A stretch of DNA of 64,000 nucleotides from positions 5,289,961 to 5,353,960 of the forward strand of contig OZ025258.1 of NCBI GenBank assembly GCA_964019135.1, read 5' to 3'. The DNA comes from Arenicola marina. Its lineage: Eukaryota; Annelida; Polychaeta; Arenicolidae. Shown piece by piece: positions 24,099 to 36,700 of this stretch; position 1 is the stretch's first letter, and each line of letters opens with the position of its first letter. The notes under the pieces were generated by a model, which was given only the letters and a program-made list of their open reading frames with translations, made no database searches and was not told where the DNA came from. A program made the position numbers and the translations under genes.

Positions 24099-24889
24099 TT
24101 TTATAGTGAAAAATCAACTTTATATAACCAATTGAATTGCTTAAGTATAGCTTTCATATTTAGTTTCAACTATGTGAAAGTACTTTTCTATAGATAATTA
24201 ATGATGTATGAAATCTTTCAAAGTTGCAGTCTTCAAAGTGAGCTATAATTGCCTACTGGCATAAAAATGGACAACAACATGCCATTATTTTTTTCACAGG
24301 AAGTTGATCACTGCACTTGTGCAAGGTCATCACATGATAAAATAAGCTATGCTAATTGGTTCATTGTTCAGGGACCCAGTCATTAGGTCACATGTTTTCA
24401 TATGAATTTCTGGTAACAGACGGTCACATAAAAACACCGAAACGCATCGAAACAGAGTGCCTAAAGCATTAGGATATGTATTTTTAAATGTTTTTGTGCA
24501 TGTACTTTACTTATTATCTGTTTATACAGAGTTTATATGCCATTTCATGGCATTAATGTTTCGGAATCAGATTGAAAAGAAGCACAACAACAAGTTTATC
24601 ACGTCTTTTTGGTGAAAAATCAATGCAACATGCAACGATGCAGCAACAGGATGAAGAGTGACTTCAGCAACGATTGCAGTGCTTAGAATGCTTCTGGTAC
24701 TTCCTCAAAGACTGCATACTTTGTCTATCCAGATAAAACTCTGAAGAAACTGTTCTACAAAGATGGTCACTATTGTCATGAAAAAATGGTGAACAAAAAG
24801 CGGCAATATACCACTTAATCCTCAGCTGGATTAATCCAATTTACTGGAAATCCAGAGGTATTACACAGGACTAAAAGCTGATGCAAACT
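24099..24889. other. unique DNA upstream of a transposase-like fragment
   Basis: AT-rich, no repeats. From about 24600 the + strand frames contain many stops and may be the decayed N-terminal part of the transposase-like gene that becomes recognisable further on, but I cannot show that. Confidence 0.35.
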
Positions 24890-25338
24890 ACAAGAAACAA
24901 GTGACGTGGGTCAACTTCGTATCCAGAAATTATGCAGCAAGAAATACAACAACAAGAGGAGGGACAACGAAACAGTAGGCAACACGCTAAATCTAGCGGA
25001 TCAAATGCAGTAGGTTCTGAACATGTCACGGACAACTCCAAGGATCTGTCTCATCTTCAGTGTGAACAAAGACATCAGCATCATTTTATATTCAGACAAG
25101 CAAATCAGTGATCTGAAACAGTTCTGCTGCTCCGGGAAAACCCTGCTAGGGGTGGACAAGACTTTTAATCTTGGAGAAATCTTTATCACTGTCACCAGTT
25201 ACAAGCAGCTATGTGTCACCTGGTCTGCTGCATCGACCCATCCAATAATGATGGGACCCTTGTTCCTTCATGGGCGGTCAACGTTTGAATCATACAGCCC
25301 CTTCTTCTCTACACTAGCTGCTGCACTGCGAGACACTG
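24890..25338 (+). pseudogene. transposase-like fragment, broken by a LINE insertion
   Basis: The frame from about 25023 reads IILYSDKQISDLKQFC, then GVDKTFNLGEIFITV, SYKQL, HPIMMGPLFLHGRSTFESY and FFSTL. The order (IILYTD-like, VDKTFNLG, YK, PIMLGP-LH, T-ESY-FF) matches a recurrent mobile-element protein of invertebrate genomes that I associate with MULE-type DDE transposases. That family assignment is from memory and unsearched. A different upstream frame reads a Gln-rich linker (EIMQQEIQQQEEGQRNSRQ), consistent with a frameshift near 25020. The similarity ends where the T-run at 25342 starts, so the 3' half is missing or displaced. Confidence 0.5.
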
Positions 25339-25341
25339 CAA

Positions 25342-26400
25342 TTTTTTTTTTTAAACATGATTTATTTCCATGATATTATAAAGATAATTACAATATTGAA
25401 CATAGAAAATGTTTCACCAGAAAATGTGGCGAGTTAACCAAAGTGTGGCGAGTTCACTTGTGGCGAGTTCGTTTTGTGGCGAGTTCACTGTAAACCGTAT
25501 ATATGCCTAATAGGTGAAATTCTCGTACCCACGCCAGCGATAACTCTGAACAAAGATTTGGCTCAAGATGTTCAGTATTCCCCAACCACATGGCGTTGGT
25601 TTTGTCTGAGTTCATTCTTAACCCAGAACAATAGTAGAAATACTCCAATTTCTTTAACAAATTTCTTAACAATGCTTCTTGGCCGTCCAATAAAAGAAAA
25701 GTATCGTTGGCGCAATGACCAATTTTAAATTATCTCCCCCCGCAATTGTAATACCTTTGATGCTACTATCGTTCTTAATAGCCATCGATAATGGTTTGAT
25801 TGATAAGATAAAAAAAGTAAGGCGATAAAGGATCTCCCTGGCGACAACCCCTACCAAGTGGAAAAAACTGAGAAAAATGTCCATTATTAATTACATTATA
25901 AATTTTGGTCAGAAGTTATAACATCTGAAATTACGTTTTCAACCTAAGAGCCAATATTCCTGACAACAGTTTGTAATCGGAATTCAGTAGAGATATCGGA
26001 CGCCAATTTTTCAAACGTTGTCTTGGTTTGTGGGTAAGCATGTAATAATACCTTGCCACTGTATAATCGACAGCGATCCTAAGTGATAGGAATACAGAAG
26101 ACTTGCAACAAGATATTCTCCAAGATCTTTCCGAAAAAACTTACTCTATATGAATACCGTCGTTGCCAGGCGACTTTTTACTCTTCATATTTTTCTAAAC
26201 TTCGATGACTTCACTAATTTCTGTATCGGCGTCACAAATTGCCTCTTGTTTTTTATCCAAACGTTTCACATTTTCATCATTCAAGAAGGATATATCATTC
26301 AGGAAGGATAATATGTAATCAAACGCCTTCTTGTTATCATGGTTATGGTATACGTTTTGATAGAAACAATTGAAATACGGGTTGTGCTATTCATAGGTAT
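25342..26400 (-). pseudogene. L1-like non-LTR retrotransposon reverse transcriptase, decayed
   Basis: Read on the - strand, conserved reverse-transcriptase blocks occur in the right order but in different frames. A KKSPGNDGIHIE block lies near 26150-26190, LKNWRPISLLNSDYKLL near 25960-26020, and GCRQGDPLSP near 25828-25860. FILSIKPLSMAIKNDSSIKG follows around 25740-25810, then CSGLRMNSDKTNAMWLGN and LLGI near 25500-25640. The catalytic YADD box reads CAND (25703-25714), so the enzyme would be inactive. No endonuclease domain is visible: the copy is 5'-truncated and also lacks the region between LLGI and the 3' end. An 11-base T run at 25342-25352 is the poly-A tail of a - strand insertion. 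The 5' boundary is approximate. Confidence 0.85.
25427..25494. repeat. short GTGGCGAGTT repeat cluster
   Basis: Four copies of GTGGCGAGTT, three followed by C, within about 65 bp inside the 3' part of the LINE remnant. Spacing is irregular, so this is not a regular minisatellite. Confidence 0.7.
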
Positions 26401-26590
26401 ATTTGCGCATTCGAAACGTTGCATACAAACACATCACCCAGCATAAGGCGTTTTAACTCTTATGTAAACTCCTGCCATTATTGCCTTTATCTCCAATAAA
26501 AGTAAAGGTTTTAACCAGACAGCAATATTTGAAGTATTCATGGGGCAAATGTATAAACCATAATAAAGAAAAGGTTCAAATTAATAATAA

Positions 26591-27118
26591 ATGGTTGAAG
26601 AATGGTGTTATGGTTGAAGAATAACCAAATCAGTGTGGCTCTGGTTGAAGAATAACCAAATCAATGTGGCTATGGTTGAAGAATAACCAAATCAGTGTGG
26701 CTATGGTTGAAGAATAACCAAATCAGTGTGGCTATGGTTGAAGAATAACCAAATCAGTGTGGCTATGGTTGAAGAATAACCAAATCAGTGTGGCTATGGT
26801 TGAAGAATAACCAAATCAGTGGCTATGGTTGAAGAATAACCAAATCAGTGTGGCTATGGTTGAAGAATAACCAAATCAGTGTGGCTATGGTTGAAGAATA
26901 ACCAAATCAGTGTGGCTATGGTTGAAGAATAACCAAATCAATGTGGCTATGGTTGAAGAATAACCAAATCAGTGTGGCCATGGTTGAAGAATACCCATAT
27001 CAACATGGCTATGGTTGAAGAATAACCAAATCAGTGTGGCCATGGTTGAAGACTAACCATATAAATGTGGTTATCGGTTGAAGACTAACCATATCAATGT
27101 GGCAATGGTTGAAGAATA
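26591..27118. repeat. 31-bp tandem repeat array
   Basis: About 17 copies of a 31 bp unit, TATGGTTGAAGAATAACCAA followed by ATCAGTGTGGC. One copy loses GTG, and the last copies drift (ACCCATATCAACATGG, AACCATATAAATGTGG). The unit includes GCTATGGTTGAAGAA, identical to the left end of the inverted-repeat element at 23387-23401. No coding frame. Confidence 0.95.
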
Positions 27119-27248
27119 ACAGCTGTGTAGGAGTTTATAGTCACAAATTAACTTCATTTGACAAGTTGCCATGCTTAAAGTTACTACCAGTATTATAATA
27201 AACAGATGAAACAAACCAACTGGTCCCTTTGGTCCCATGAATGTGTGG

Positions 27249-27380
27249 ACAGGCAAAGCAACATCCATGTACAGGCAGATCAACATCCATGGACAGGCAG
27301 ATCAACATCCATGGACAGGCAGATCAACATCCATGGACAGGCAGATCAACATCCATGGACAGGCAGATCAACATCCATGG
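27249..27380. repeat. 22-bp tandem repeat, six copies, upstream of delta-tubulin
   Basis: Six exact-length copies of ACAGGCAGATCAACATCCAT plus GG; the first copy has a few changes. It lies about 200 bp before the splice acceptor that precedes the delta-tubulin start codon, so it is either in a 5' intron or near the promoter. Frames through it are periodic and not called as genes. Confidence 0.95.
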
Positions 27381-27577
27381 ACAGTGCATAGCAGCCCTAG
27401 AGTGGTCATTTTATATACATACCTTCTGATATTGCCATATAGGCTGCCATTGGTTTTGTTGTATCTTTATTATCTATGTTGAAAAGTAGAGTAAACTATA
27501 CTTTGGTACTTGCACATACTATACCCTAGTATTATACCTTTTAACTGTGTTGACATAATGTTTGTCTTGTCTTGCAG

Positions 27578-27604
27578 CGCCAGTAGCCGGTGATCGCAGG
27601 CGCC
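27578..27604 (+). other. 5' untranslated part of delta-tubulin exon (after a splice acceptor)
   Basis: TTTGTCTTGTCTTGCAG ends at 27577, a good 3' splice site with a pyrimidine tract. The 27 bases to the ATG would be untranslated, and an in-frame TGA lies at 27591-27593 only in another frame. An upstream non-coding first exon is implied but I could not place it. If this AG is not used, transcription could start just upstream. Confidence 0.5.
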
Positions 27605-27736
27605 ATGTCGGTGGTCACTCTGCAGATGGGCCAGTGTGGCAACCAAATCGGCGGTCAGCTCTTCTCAACCCTAATGGCTGACTTACAGACAAAGGGCCAG
27701 TTTTGTAGCAAAGCTCAAGATGATGATTTCAAACAA
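27605..27736 (+). CDS. TUBD1: delta-tubulin coding exon 1
   Basis: Exactly 44 codons, ending CAA|GTACGG, phase 0. It holds the first beta strand and the GQCGNQ nucleotide-binding loop. The next start-like codon upstream in frame is a GTG at 27590, so the ATG at 27605, which matches the family start (MS-VT-Q-GQCGNQ), is chosen. Intron 1 is 533 bp. Confidence 0.93.
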
Positions 27737-30700
27737 GTACGGAAGCCTGTCTTACGTCATTGCGCCCTATATATTATGCCTATAAAGCATCATATAACCT
27801 TGAGGCTAAACCGAATTCTAACCTTATGCTTAAAATTTAATTCTAACCTTATGGTCAACAACTAAATCTAACCTTATTCTTAATGGGAGGCCCTTTTGGC
27901 CCTACACCCAACAATAATTTTGTAACTGCAGGTATCAGTCCCTGGTTGTTAGGGGTTACATACATTTTGTGTATATTATTACAATAGCAAGACGACATAC
28001 TATAATATAGGACGCCCGCGCACAATCGTCATGCTATCCTGGGAGCCTTAGGATTCCTCGCAGATGTTTTTTGTTTAGGTGGCTCCTATGCTAGCGACTC
28101 ACCAGTCTCAATGGGAGTCTCCTCAACCAATGCCAATGCCTGTAAGTTCATTCCACTGTATTTGTTTATTGGCATGTCGATATAAATATATTCTTAATCT
28201 TGACACGTGTCTCTGTTTATGTTAGGAGTGTGAGTAGATGCCACGTGTCTCTGTTTGTGTCCTGTAAAGGTCTGTCTGGAGAGGTTCTTCCACCAGCGAG
28301 ACACGAGTGCCAGATGCACTTCCGGTTCCACCTCCTGGGAGGCCCGAGCCGTCATGGTGGACATGGAGCCCAAGGTCATCGCCCAGAGCCTGGCGGACGC
28401 CAACAAGTCCGGCCTCTGGCGCTACCCGGAGGGCCAGCAGTTCTGTCAGAAGCGTGGCTCGGGCAACAACTGGGCGCACGGCTACTGCGTGCACGGGCCG
28501 CGCACGTGCGACAGCATCCTGGCCCTGGTGCGGCGCGAGGCCGAGCGCTGCGACCGCCTGGGGGGGTTCCTCACCCTCATGAGTCTGGCGGGGGGCACGG
28601 GGTCCGGACTGGGCACATACATGACGCAGTGTCTCCGGGACGAGTTCCCCGAGGCGTTCTGCGTCAACCAGGTGGTGTGGCCCTATCGCTCCGGGGAGGT
28701 CATCGTACAGAACTACAATGCCGTGCTGACGCTGGCCCACCTCTACCAGACCACAGACGCCTTGCTGGCCATGGACAACGGCAGTCTGCACAGGATCTGC
28801 TCCCAGCTTATGGCCGTCAAGGCCGTGGGGTTCGGCGACATTAACCGGGTGATTGCCCACAAGCTGGCGGGCGTCCTCCAGCCAGTGTATGACTCGTGTG
28901 ACCGCGGGGCCTGGGGCTCCCCCGTCACCAACCATATCGGTACAGTAGCCTACAGGGGCTGTGCGGGAGAGGGGGGGGTGCAACCAGTGTATGACTCGTG
29001 TGACCGCGGGGCCTGGGGCTCCCCCGTCACCAACCATATCGGTACAGTAGCCTACAGGGGGTGGGGGGGGAGGGGGGTGGGTGCAGCCAGTGTATGACTC
29101 GTGTGACCGCCTCACTGGCGGTCATTCTGACGCCAATACCAGGGCCAACCTTTTTTTCAACATAGCTTGCCTGTGACTCGCCTTCTATTTCCTATAAATA
29201 ATTGTTTCGTGGATAACCTTTACCTCACCGTGTAGCACTTTTATGGCGCTTAATGACATTAATCTATATGTAGATAGTGTCGTCAACGTTTTAGTAAATG
29301 CCATTTCTATAATCACCCTGTGCGTTATTTCCTTGTTACCGTGGTGTTGTGAAACAATTAGACTACCTCGGGCTCAGTTTAGCCATTGTGTACAAAAAAG
29401 CGGCCTCAACACCAGTTGCTTGCTACTCCCACAGGAGATATGCTGGAGCACTTGGTGTCGCACCCGGAGTACAAGCTGCTGACCCTGAGGAACATCCCCC
29501 AGGTCTCTGACCGGTCGCTGCAGTACTCCTCCTTCCAGTGGCCCGGCCTCCTCAAGCACCTCCGACAGATGTTAGTGGCCGACGCCGCCATGGAGGAAGG
29601 TGAGGGGGGCGGGAGGGCAGGGGCGGCAGAGGAGGGGAGGGAGAAGGAGGGTGTGCAAGAGGGGAGGTGGGAGGGGAAAGGGAGGAGAAAGAGGTGGGAG
29701 GGGGAAGGGAGGAGGAGGGGGTGCGAGAGGGGAGGTGGGAGGGGGAAGGGAGAAGCAGGGGGCGGAACGGGTAGAGGGGAGGGGATATTGCGGTGCGAAG
29801 TGGGGGGACTGTCTGTAACTGCTGGCCTAGAGCCCCTCCTGTCTGTAACTGCTGGCCTAGAGCCCCTCCTGTCTGTAACTGCTGGCCTAGAGCCCCTCCT
29901 GTCTGTAACTGCTGGCCTAGAGGCCCTCCTGTCTGTAACTGCTGGCCTAGAGCTCATCCTGTCTGTAACTGCTGGCCTAGAGCCCCTCCTGTCTATAACT
30001 GCTGGCCTAGAGCCCCTCCTGTCTATAACTGCTGGCCTAGAGCCCTCCACTCTGTCTGTAGCTGCTGGCCTAGAACCCCTCCTGTCTATAACCGCTGGCC
30101 TAGAGCCCTCCCCTCTGTCTGTAACTGCTGGCCTAGAGCTCATGCTATCTGTAACTGCTGGCCTAGAGCCAGTCCTGTCTGTAACTTCTGGCCTAGAGCC
30201 CTCGCCCCTGTCTGTAACTGCTGGCCTAGAGCCCGTCCTGAATATAACTGCTGGCCTAGAGTCCCTCATGTTTGTAACTTCTGGCCTAGAGCCCCTCCCG
30301 CCTGTCTGTAACTGCTGGCCTAGAGCCCGTCCTGTCTATAACTGCTGGCCTAGAGCCCGTCCTGTCTGTAACTTCTGGCTTAGAGCCCCTCCCGCCTGTC
30401 TGTCACTACTGGCCTAGAACCCGTCCAGTCTATAACTGCTGGCCTAGAGCCCGTCCTGTCTGTAACTGCTGGCCTAGAGCCCCTCCTGTATGTAACTGCT
30501 GGCCTAGAGCCCCTCTTGTGTGTAACTGCTGGCCTAGAGCTCATCCTATCTGTAACTACTGGCCTAGAGTCCCTTCTGTATGTAACTGCTGGCCTAGAGC
30601 CCATCCTGTATGTAACTGCCGGCCTAGAGCCCCTCCTGTATGTAACTGCTGGCCTAGAGCCCCTTCTGTATGTAATAGCTGGCCTAGAGCCCCTCCTGTC

Positions 30701-33700
30701 TGTAACTACTGGCCTAGAGCCCCTCCTGTATGTAACTGCCGGCCTAGAGCCCCTTCTGTATGTAACTGCTGGCCTAGAGCCCCTCTTGTGTGTAACTGCT
30801 GGCCTAGAGCCCCTCCTGTCTGTAACTACTGGCCTAGAGCCCCTCCTGTCTGTAACTGCTGGCCTGGAGCTCATCCTGTCTGTAACTGCTGGCCTAGAGC
30901 CCCTTCCGTCTACAACTGCTGGCCTAGAGCCCCTCCCGCCTGTCTGTAACTGCTGGCCTAGAGCCCCTCCCGCCTGTCTGTAACTGCTGGCCTAGGGCCC
31001 TCCCCCTGTCTGTAACTGCTGGCCTAGAGTCCGTCCTGTCTGTAACTTCTGGCTAGAGCCGCTCCCCCTTGTCTGTAACTGCTAGCCTAGAGCCCCTCCC
31101 CCCTGTATGTAACTGCTGGCGTAGACTCCGTCCTGTCTGTATCTTCTGGCTAGAGCCCCTCCCCCCTGTCTGTAACTGCTGGCCTAGAGCCCCTCCCCCC
31201 TGTATGTAACTGCTGGCCTAGAGCCCCCCCTGTCTGTAACTGCTGGCCTAGAGCCCCCCCTGTCTGTAACTTCTGGCCTAGAGCCCCTCCTGTCTATAAC
31301 TGCTGGCCTAGAGCTCATCCTGTCTATAACTGCTGGCCTAGATCTCATCCTGTCTGTAACTGCTGGCCTAGAGCCCCTCCTGTCTGTAACTGCTGGCCTA
31401 GAGCCCCTCCCGCCTGTCTGTAACTGCTGGTCTAGAGCCCCTCATATATGTAGCTGCTAGCCTAGAGCTCCTCCTGTATGTAACTGCTGGCCTAGAGTCC
31501 CTTTTGTCTGTAACTGCTGGCCTGGAGCCCATCTTGTCTGTCATTGCTGGCCTAGAGCCCCTCCCGTCTGTAACTGCTGGCCTAGAGCCCCTCCTGTCTG
31601 TAACTGCCTGCCTAGAGCCACTCCCGTCTGCAACTGCTGGCCTAGAGCCCCTCCCGTCTGTAACTGCTGGTCTAGAGCTCCTCCCGTCTGTAACTGCTGG
31701 CCTAGAGCCCCTCCCCCCTGTATGTAACTGCTGGCCTAGAGCCCCTCCTGTCTGTAACTGCTGGCCTAGAGCTCATGCTATTTGTAATTGCTGGCCTGCA
31801 ACCCCTCTTGTATGTAACTGTTGGCCTAGAGCCCCTCCCGTCTGTAACTGCTGACTTAGAGCCCCTACTGTCTATAACTGCTGGCCTAGAGCTCATCCTG
31901 TCTATAACTGCTGGCCTAGAGCTCATCCTGTCTGTAACTGCTGGCCTAGAGCCCCTCCTGTCTGTAACTGCTGGCCTAGAGCCCTTCCCGTCTGTAACTG
32001 CTGGCCTAGAGCCCCTCCCGCCTGTCTGTAACTGCTGGTCTAGAGCCCCTCATGTATGTAGCTGCTAGCCTAGAGCCCCTCCTGTATGTAACTGCTGGCC
32101 TAGAGTCCCTTCTGTCTGTAACTGCTGGCCTGGAGCCCCTCTTGTCTGTCATTGCTGGACTAGAGCCCCTCCCGTCTGTAACTGCTGGCCTAAAGCCCCT
32201 CCTGTCTGTAACTGCCTGCCTAGAGCCACTCCCGTCTGTAACTGCTGGCCTAGAGCCCCTCCTGTATGTAACTGCTGGCCTAGAGCCCCTCCTGTCTGTA
32301 ACTGCTTGCCTAGAGCCCCTCTTGTCTGTAACTGCTGGCCTAGATCCCCTCCTGTCTGTAACTGCTGGCCTAGAGCCCCTCTTGTTTATAACTGCTGGCC
32401 TAGAGCTCATCCTGTCTGTAACTGCTGGCCTAGAGCCCTTCCTGTCTGTAACTGCTGGCCTAGAGCCCCTCTTGTCTGTAACTGCTGGCCTAGAGCCCAT
32501 CCTGTCTGTAACTGCTGGCCTAGAGCTCATCCTATCTGTAACTGCTGGCCTAGAGCCCCTCCTGTCTGCAACTGCTGGCCTAGAACCCCTCCCGCCTGTC
32601 TGTAACTGCCGGCCTAGAGCCCCTCCCCCCCCCCGCCTGTCTATAACTGCTGGCATAGAGCCCCTCCCGTCTGTAACTGCTGCCCCGCCTGTCTGTAACT
32701 GCTGGCCTAGAGCCCCTCCTGTCTGTAACTGCTGGCCTAGAGCCCCTCTTGTCTGTAACTGCTGGCCTAGAGCTCATCCTATCTGTAACTGCTGACCTAG
32801 AGTCCCTCCTGCCTGTAACTGCTGGCCTAGAGCCCCTCCCGTCTGTAACTGCTGGCCTAGAGCCCCCCCCCCCGTCTCTGTAACTGCTGGCCTGGAGCCC
32901 GTCCTGTCAATAACTGCTGGCCTAGAGTCTCTCCTGTCTGAAGTTTCTGGCCTAGAGTCTCTCCCGCCTGTCTGTAACTGCTGGCCTAGAGTCCTTGTGT
33001 CTGTAACTTCTGGCCTAGAGCCCGTCCTGTGTGTAACTGCTGGCCCAGAGCCCGTCCTGTCTATAACTGCTGGCCTAGAGTCCCTCCTGTCTGTCTGTAA
33101 CTGCTGGCCTAGAGCTCATCCTGTCTGTAACTTCTGGCCTAGAGCCTCTCCCGCCTGTCTGTAACTGCTGGCATAGAGCCCTTCCTGTCTGTAACTGCTG
33201 GCCTAGAGCCCCTCCTGTTTGTAACTGCTGCCCCGCCTGTCTGTAACTGCTGGCCTGGAGCCTCTCTTGTCTGTCATTGCTGGCCTAGAGCCCCTCCCGT
33301 CTGTAACTGCTGGCCTAGCGCCCCTCCTGTCTGTAACTGCCGGCCTAGAGCCACTCCCGTCTGTAACTGCTAGCCTAGAGCCCCTCCCGTCTGTAACTGC
33401 TGGCCTAGAGCCCCTCCCACCTGTATGTAACTGCTGGCCTAGAGCCCCTCCTGTCTGTAACTGCTGGCCTAGAGCTCATGCTATCTGTAATTGCTGGCCT
33501 GCAACCCCTCCTGTCTGTAACTGCTGGCCTAGAGCCCCTCCTGTATGTAACTGCTGGCCTAGAGTTCATCCTGTCTGTAACTGCTGGCCTAGAGCCCCTC
33601 TCCCCTGTCTGTAACTGCTGGCCTAGAGCCCCTCCCCCCTGTCTGTAACTGCTGGCCTAGAGCCCGTCCTGTCCGTAACTTCTGGCCTAGAGCCCCTCCC

Positions 33701-36700
33701 CCCTGGCTGTAACTGCTGGCCTAGAGCCCCTGCCCCCCTGTCTGTAACTGCTGGCCTAGAGCCCCTCCCCCCTGTCTATAACTGCTGGCCTAGAGCCCCT
33801 CCCGCCTGTCTGTAACTGCTGGTCTAGAGCCCCTCATGTATGTAGCTGCTAGCCTAGAGCCCCTCCTGTATGTAACTGCTGGCCTAGAGTCCCTTTTGTC
33901 TGTAACTGCTGGCCTGGAGCCCCTCTTGTCTGTCATTGCTGGCCTAGAGCCCCTTCCGTCTACAACTGCTGGCCTAGAGCCCCTCCCGCCTGTCTGTAAC
34001 TGCTGGCCTAGAGCCCCTCCCGCCTGTCTGTAACTGCTGGCCTAGGGCCCTCCCCCTGTCTGTAACTGCTGGCCTAGAGTCCGTCCTGTCTGTAACTTCT
34101 GGCTAGAGCCGCTCCCCCTTGTCTGTAACTGCTAGCCTAGAGCCCCTCCCCCCTGTATGTAACTGCTGGCGTAGACTCCGTCCTGTCTGTATCTTCTGGC
34201 TAGAGCCCCTCCCCCCTGTCTGTAACTGCTGGCCTAGAGCCCCTCCCCCCTGTATGTAACTGCTGGCCTAGAGCCCCCCCTGTCTGTAACTGCTGGCCTA
34301 GAGCCCCCCCTGTCTGTAACTTCTGGCCTAGAGCCCCTCCTGTCTATAACTGCTGGCCTAGAGCTCATCCTGTCTATAACTGCTGGCCTAGATCTCATCC
34401 TGTCTGTAACTGCTGGCCTAGAGCCCCTCCTGTCTGTAACTGCTGGCCTAGAGCCCCTCCCGCCTGTCTGTAACTGCTGGTCTAGAGCCCCTCATATATG
34501 TAGCTGCTAGCCTAGAGCCCCTCCTGTATGTAACTGCTGGCCTAGAGTCCCTTTTGTCTGTAACTGCTGGCCTGGAGCCCCTCTTGTCTGTCATTGCTGG
34601 CCTAGAGCCCCTCCCGTCTGTAACTGCTGGCCTGGAGCCCCTCCTGTCTGTAACTGCCTGCCTAGAGCCACTCCCGTCTGCAACTGCTGGCCTAGAGCCC
34701 CTCCCGTCTGTAACTGCTGGTCTAGAGCTCCTCCCGTCTGTAACTGCTGGCCTAGAGCCCCTCCCCCCTGTATGTAACTGCTGGCCTAGAGCCCCTCCTG
34801 TCTGTAACTGCTGGCCTAGAGCTCATGCTATTTGTAATTGCTGGCCTGCAACCCCTCTTGTATGTAACTGTTGGCCTAGAGCCCCTCCCGTCTGTAACTG
34901 CTGGCCTAGAGCCCCTCCTGTCTGTAACTGCTGGCCTAGAGCCCCTCCCCCGTCTGTAACTGCTGACTTAGAGCCCCTACTGTCTATAACTGCTGGCCTA
35001 GAGCTCATCCTGTCTATAACTGCTGGCCTAGAGCTCATCCTGTCTGTAACTGCTGGCCTAGAGCCCCTCCTGTCTGTAACTGCTGGCCTAGAGCCCTTCC
35101 CGTCTGTAACTGCTGGCCTAGAGCCCCTCCCGCCTGTCTGTAACTGCTGGTCTAGAGCCCCTCATGTATGTAGCTGCTAGCCTAGAGCCCCTCCTGTATG
35201 TAACTGCTGGCCTAGAGTCCCTTCTGCCTGTAACTGCTGGCCTGGAGCCCCTCTTGTCTGTCATTGCTGGACTAGAGCCCCTCCCGTCTGTAACTGCTGG
35301 CCTAAAGCCCCTCCTGTCTGTAACTGCCTGCCTAGAGCCACTCCCGTCTGTAACTGCTGGCCTAGAGCCCCTCCTGTATGTAACTGCTGGCCTAGAGCCC
35401 CTCCTGTCTGTAACTGCTTGCCTAGAGCCCCTCTTGTCTGTAACTGCTGGCCTAGATCCCCTCCTGTCTGTAACTGCTGGCCTAGAGCCCCTCTTGTTTA
35501 TAACTGCTGGCCTAGAGCTCATCCTGTCTGTAACTGCTGGCCTAGAGCCCTTCCTGTCTGTAACTGCTGGCCTAGAGCCCCTCTTGTCTGTAACTGCTGC
35601 CCCGTCTGTCTGTAACTGCTGGCCTAGAGCCCATCCTGTCTGTAACTGCTGGCCTAGAGCTCATCCTATCTGTAACTGCTGGCCTAGAGCCCCTCCTGTC
35701 TGTAACTGCTGGCCTAGAACCCCTCCCGCCTGTCTGTAACTGCCGGCCTAGAGCCCCTCCCCCCCCCGCCTGTCTATAACTGCTGGCATAGAGCCCCTCC
35801 CGTCTGTAACTGCTGCCCCGCCTGTCTGTAACTGCTGGCCTAGAGCCCCTCCTGTCTGTAACTGCTGGCCTAGATCCCCTCCTGTCTGTAACTGCTGGCC
35901 TAGAGCCCCTCTTGTTTATAACTGCTGGCCTAGAGCTCATCCTGTCTGTAACTGCTGGCCTAGAGCCCTTCCTGTCTGTAACTGCTGGCCTAGAGCCCCT
36001 CTTGTCTGTAACTGCTGCCCCGTCTGTCTGTAACTGCTGGCCTAGAGCCCATCCTGTCTGTAACTGCTGGCCTAGAGCTCATCCTATCTGTAACTGCTGG
36101 CATAGAGCCCCTCCCGTCTGTAACTGCTGCCCCGCCTGTCTGTAACTGCTGGCCTAGAGCCCCTCCTGTCTGTAACTGCTGGCCTAGAGCCCCTCTTGTC
36201 TGTAACTGCTGGCCTAGAGCTCATCCTATCTGTAACTGCTGACCTAGAGTCCCTCCTGCCTGTAACTGCTGGCCTAGAGCCCCTCCCGTCTGTAACTGCT
36301 GGCCTAGAGCCCCCCCCCCGTCTCTGTAACTGCTGGCCTGGAGCCCGTCCTGTCAATAACTGCTGGCCTAGAGTCTCTCCTGTCTGAAGTTTCTGGCCTA
36401 GAGTCTCTCCCGCCTGTCTGTAACTGCTGGCCTAGAGTCCTTGTGTCTGTAACTTCTGGCCTAGAGCCCGTCCTGTGTGTAACTGCTGGCCCAGAGCCCG
36501 TCCTGTCTATAACTGCTGGCCTAGAGTCCCTCCTGTCTGTCTGTAACTGCTGGCCTAGAGCTCATCCTGTCTGTAACTTCTGGCCTAGAGCCTCTCCCGC
36601 CTGTCTGTAACTGCTGGCATAGAGCCCTTCCTGTCTGTAACTGCTGGCCTAGAGCCCCTCCTGTTTGTAACTGCTGCCCCGCCTGTCTGTAACTGCTGGC

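Noticed and set aside
28200..29115. Frames in other phases and on the minus strand over delta-tubulin exon 2
   Set aside because: The exon 2 frame has the tubulin motifs in order; the others are shadows caused by high GC.
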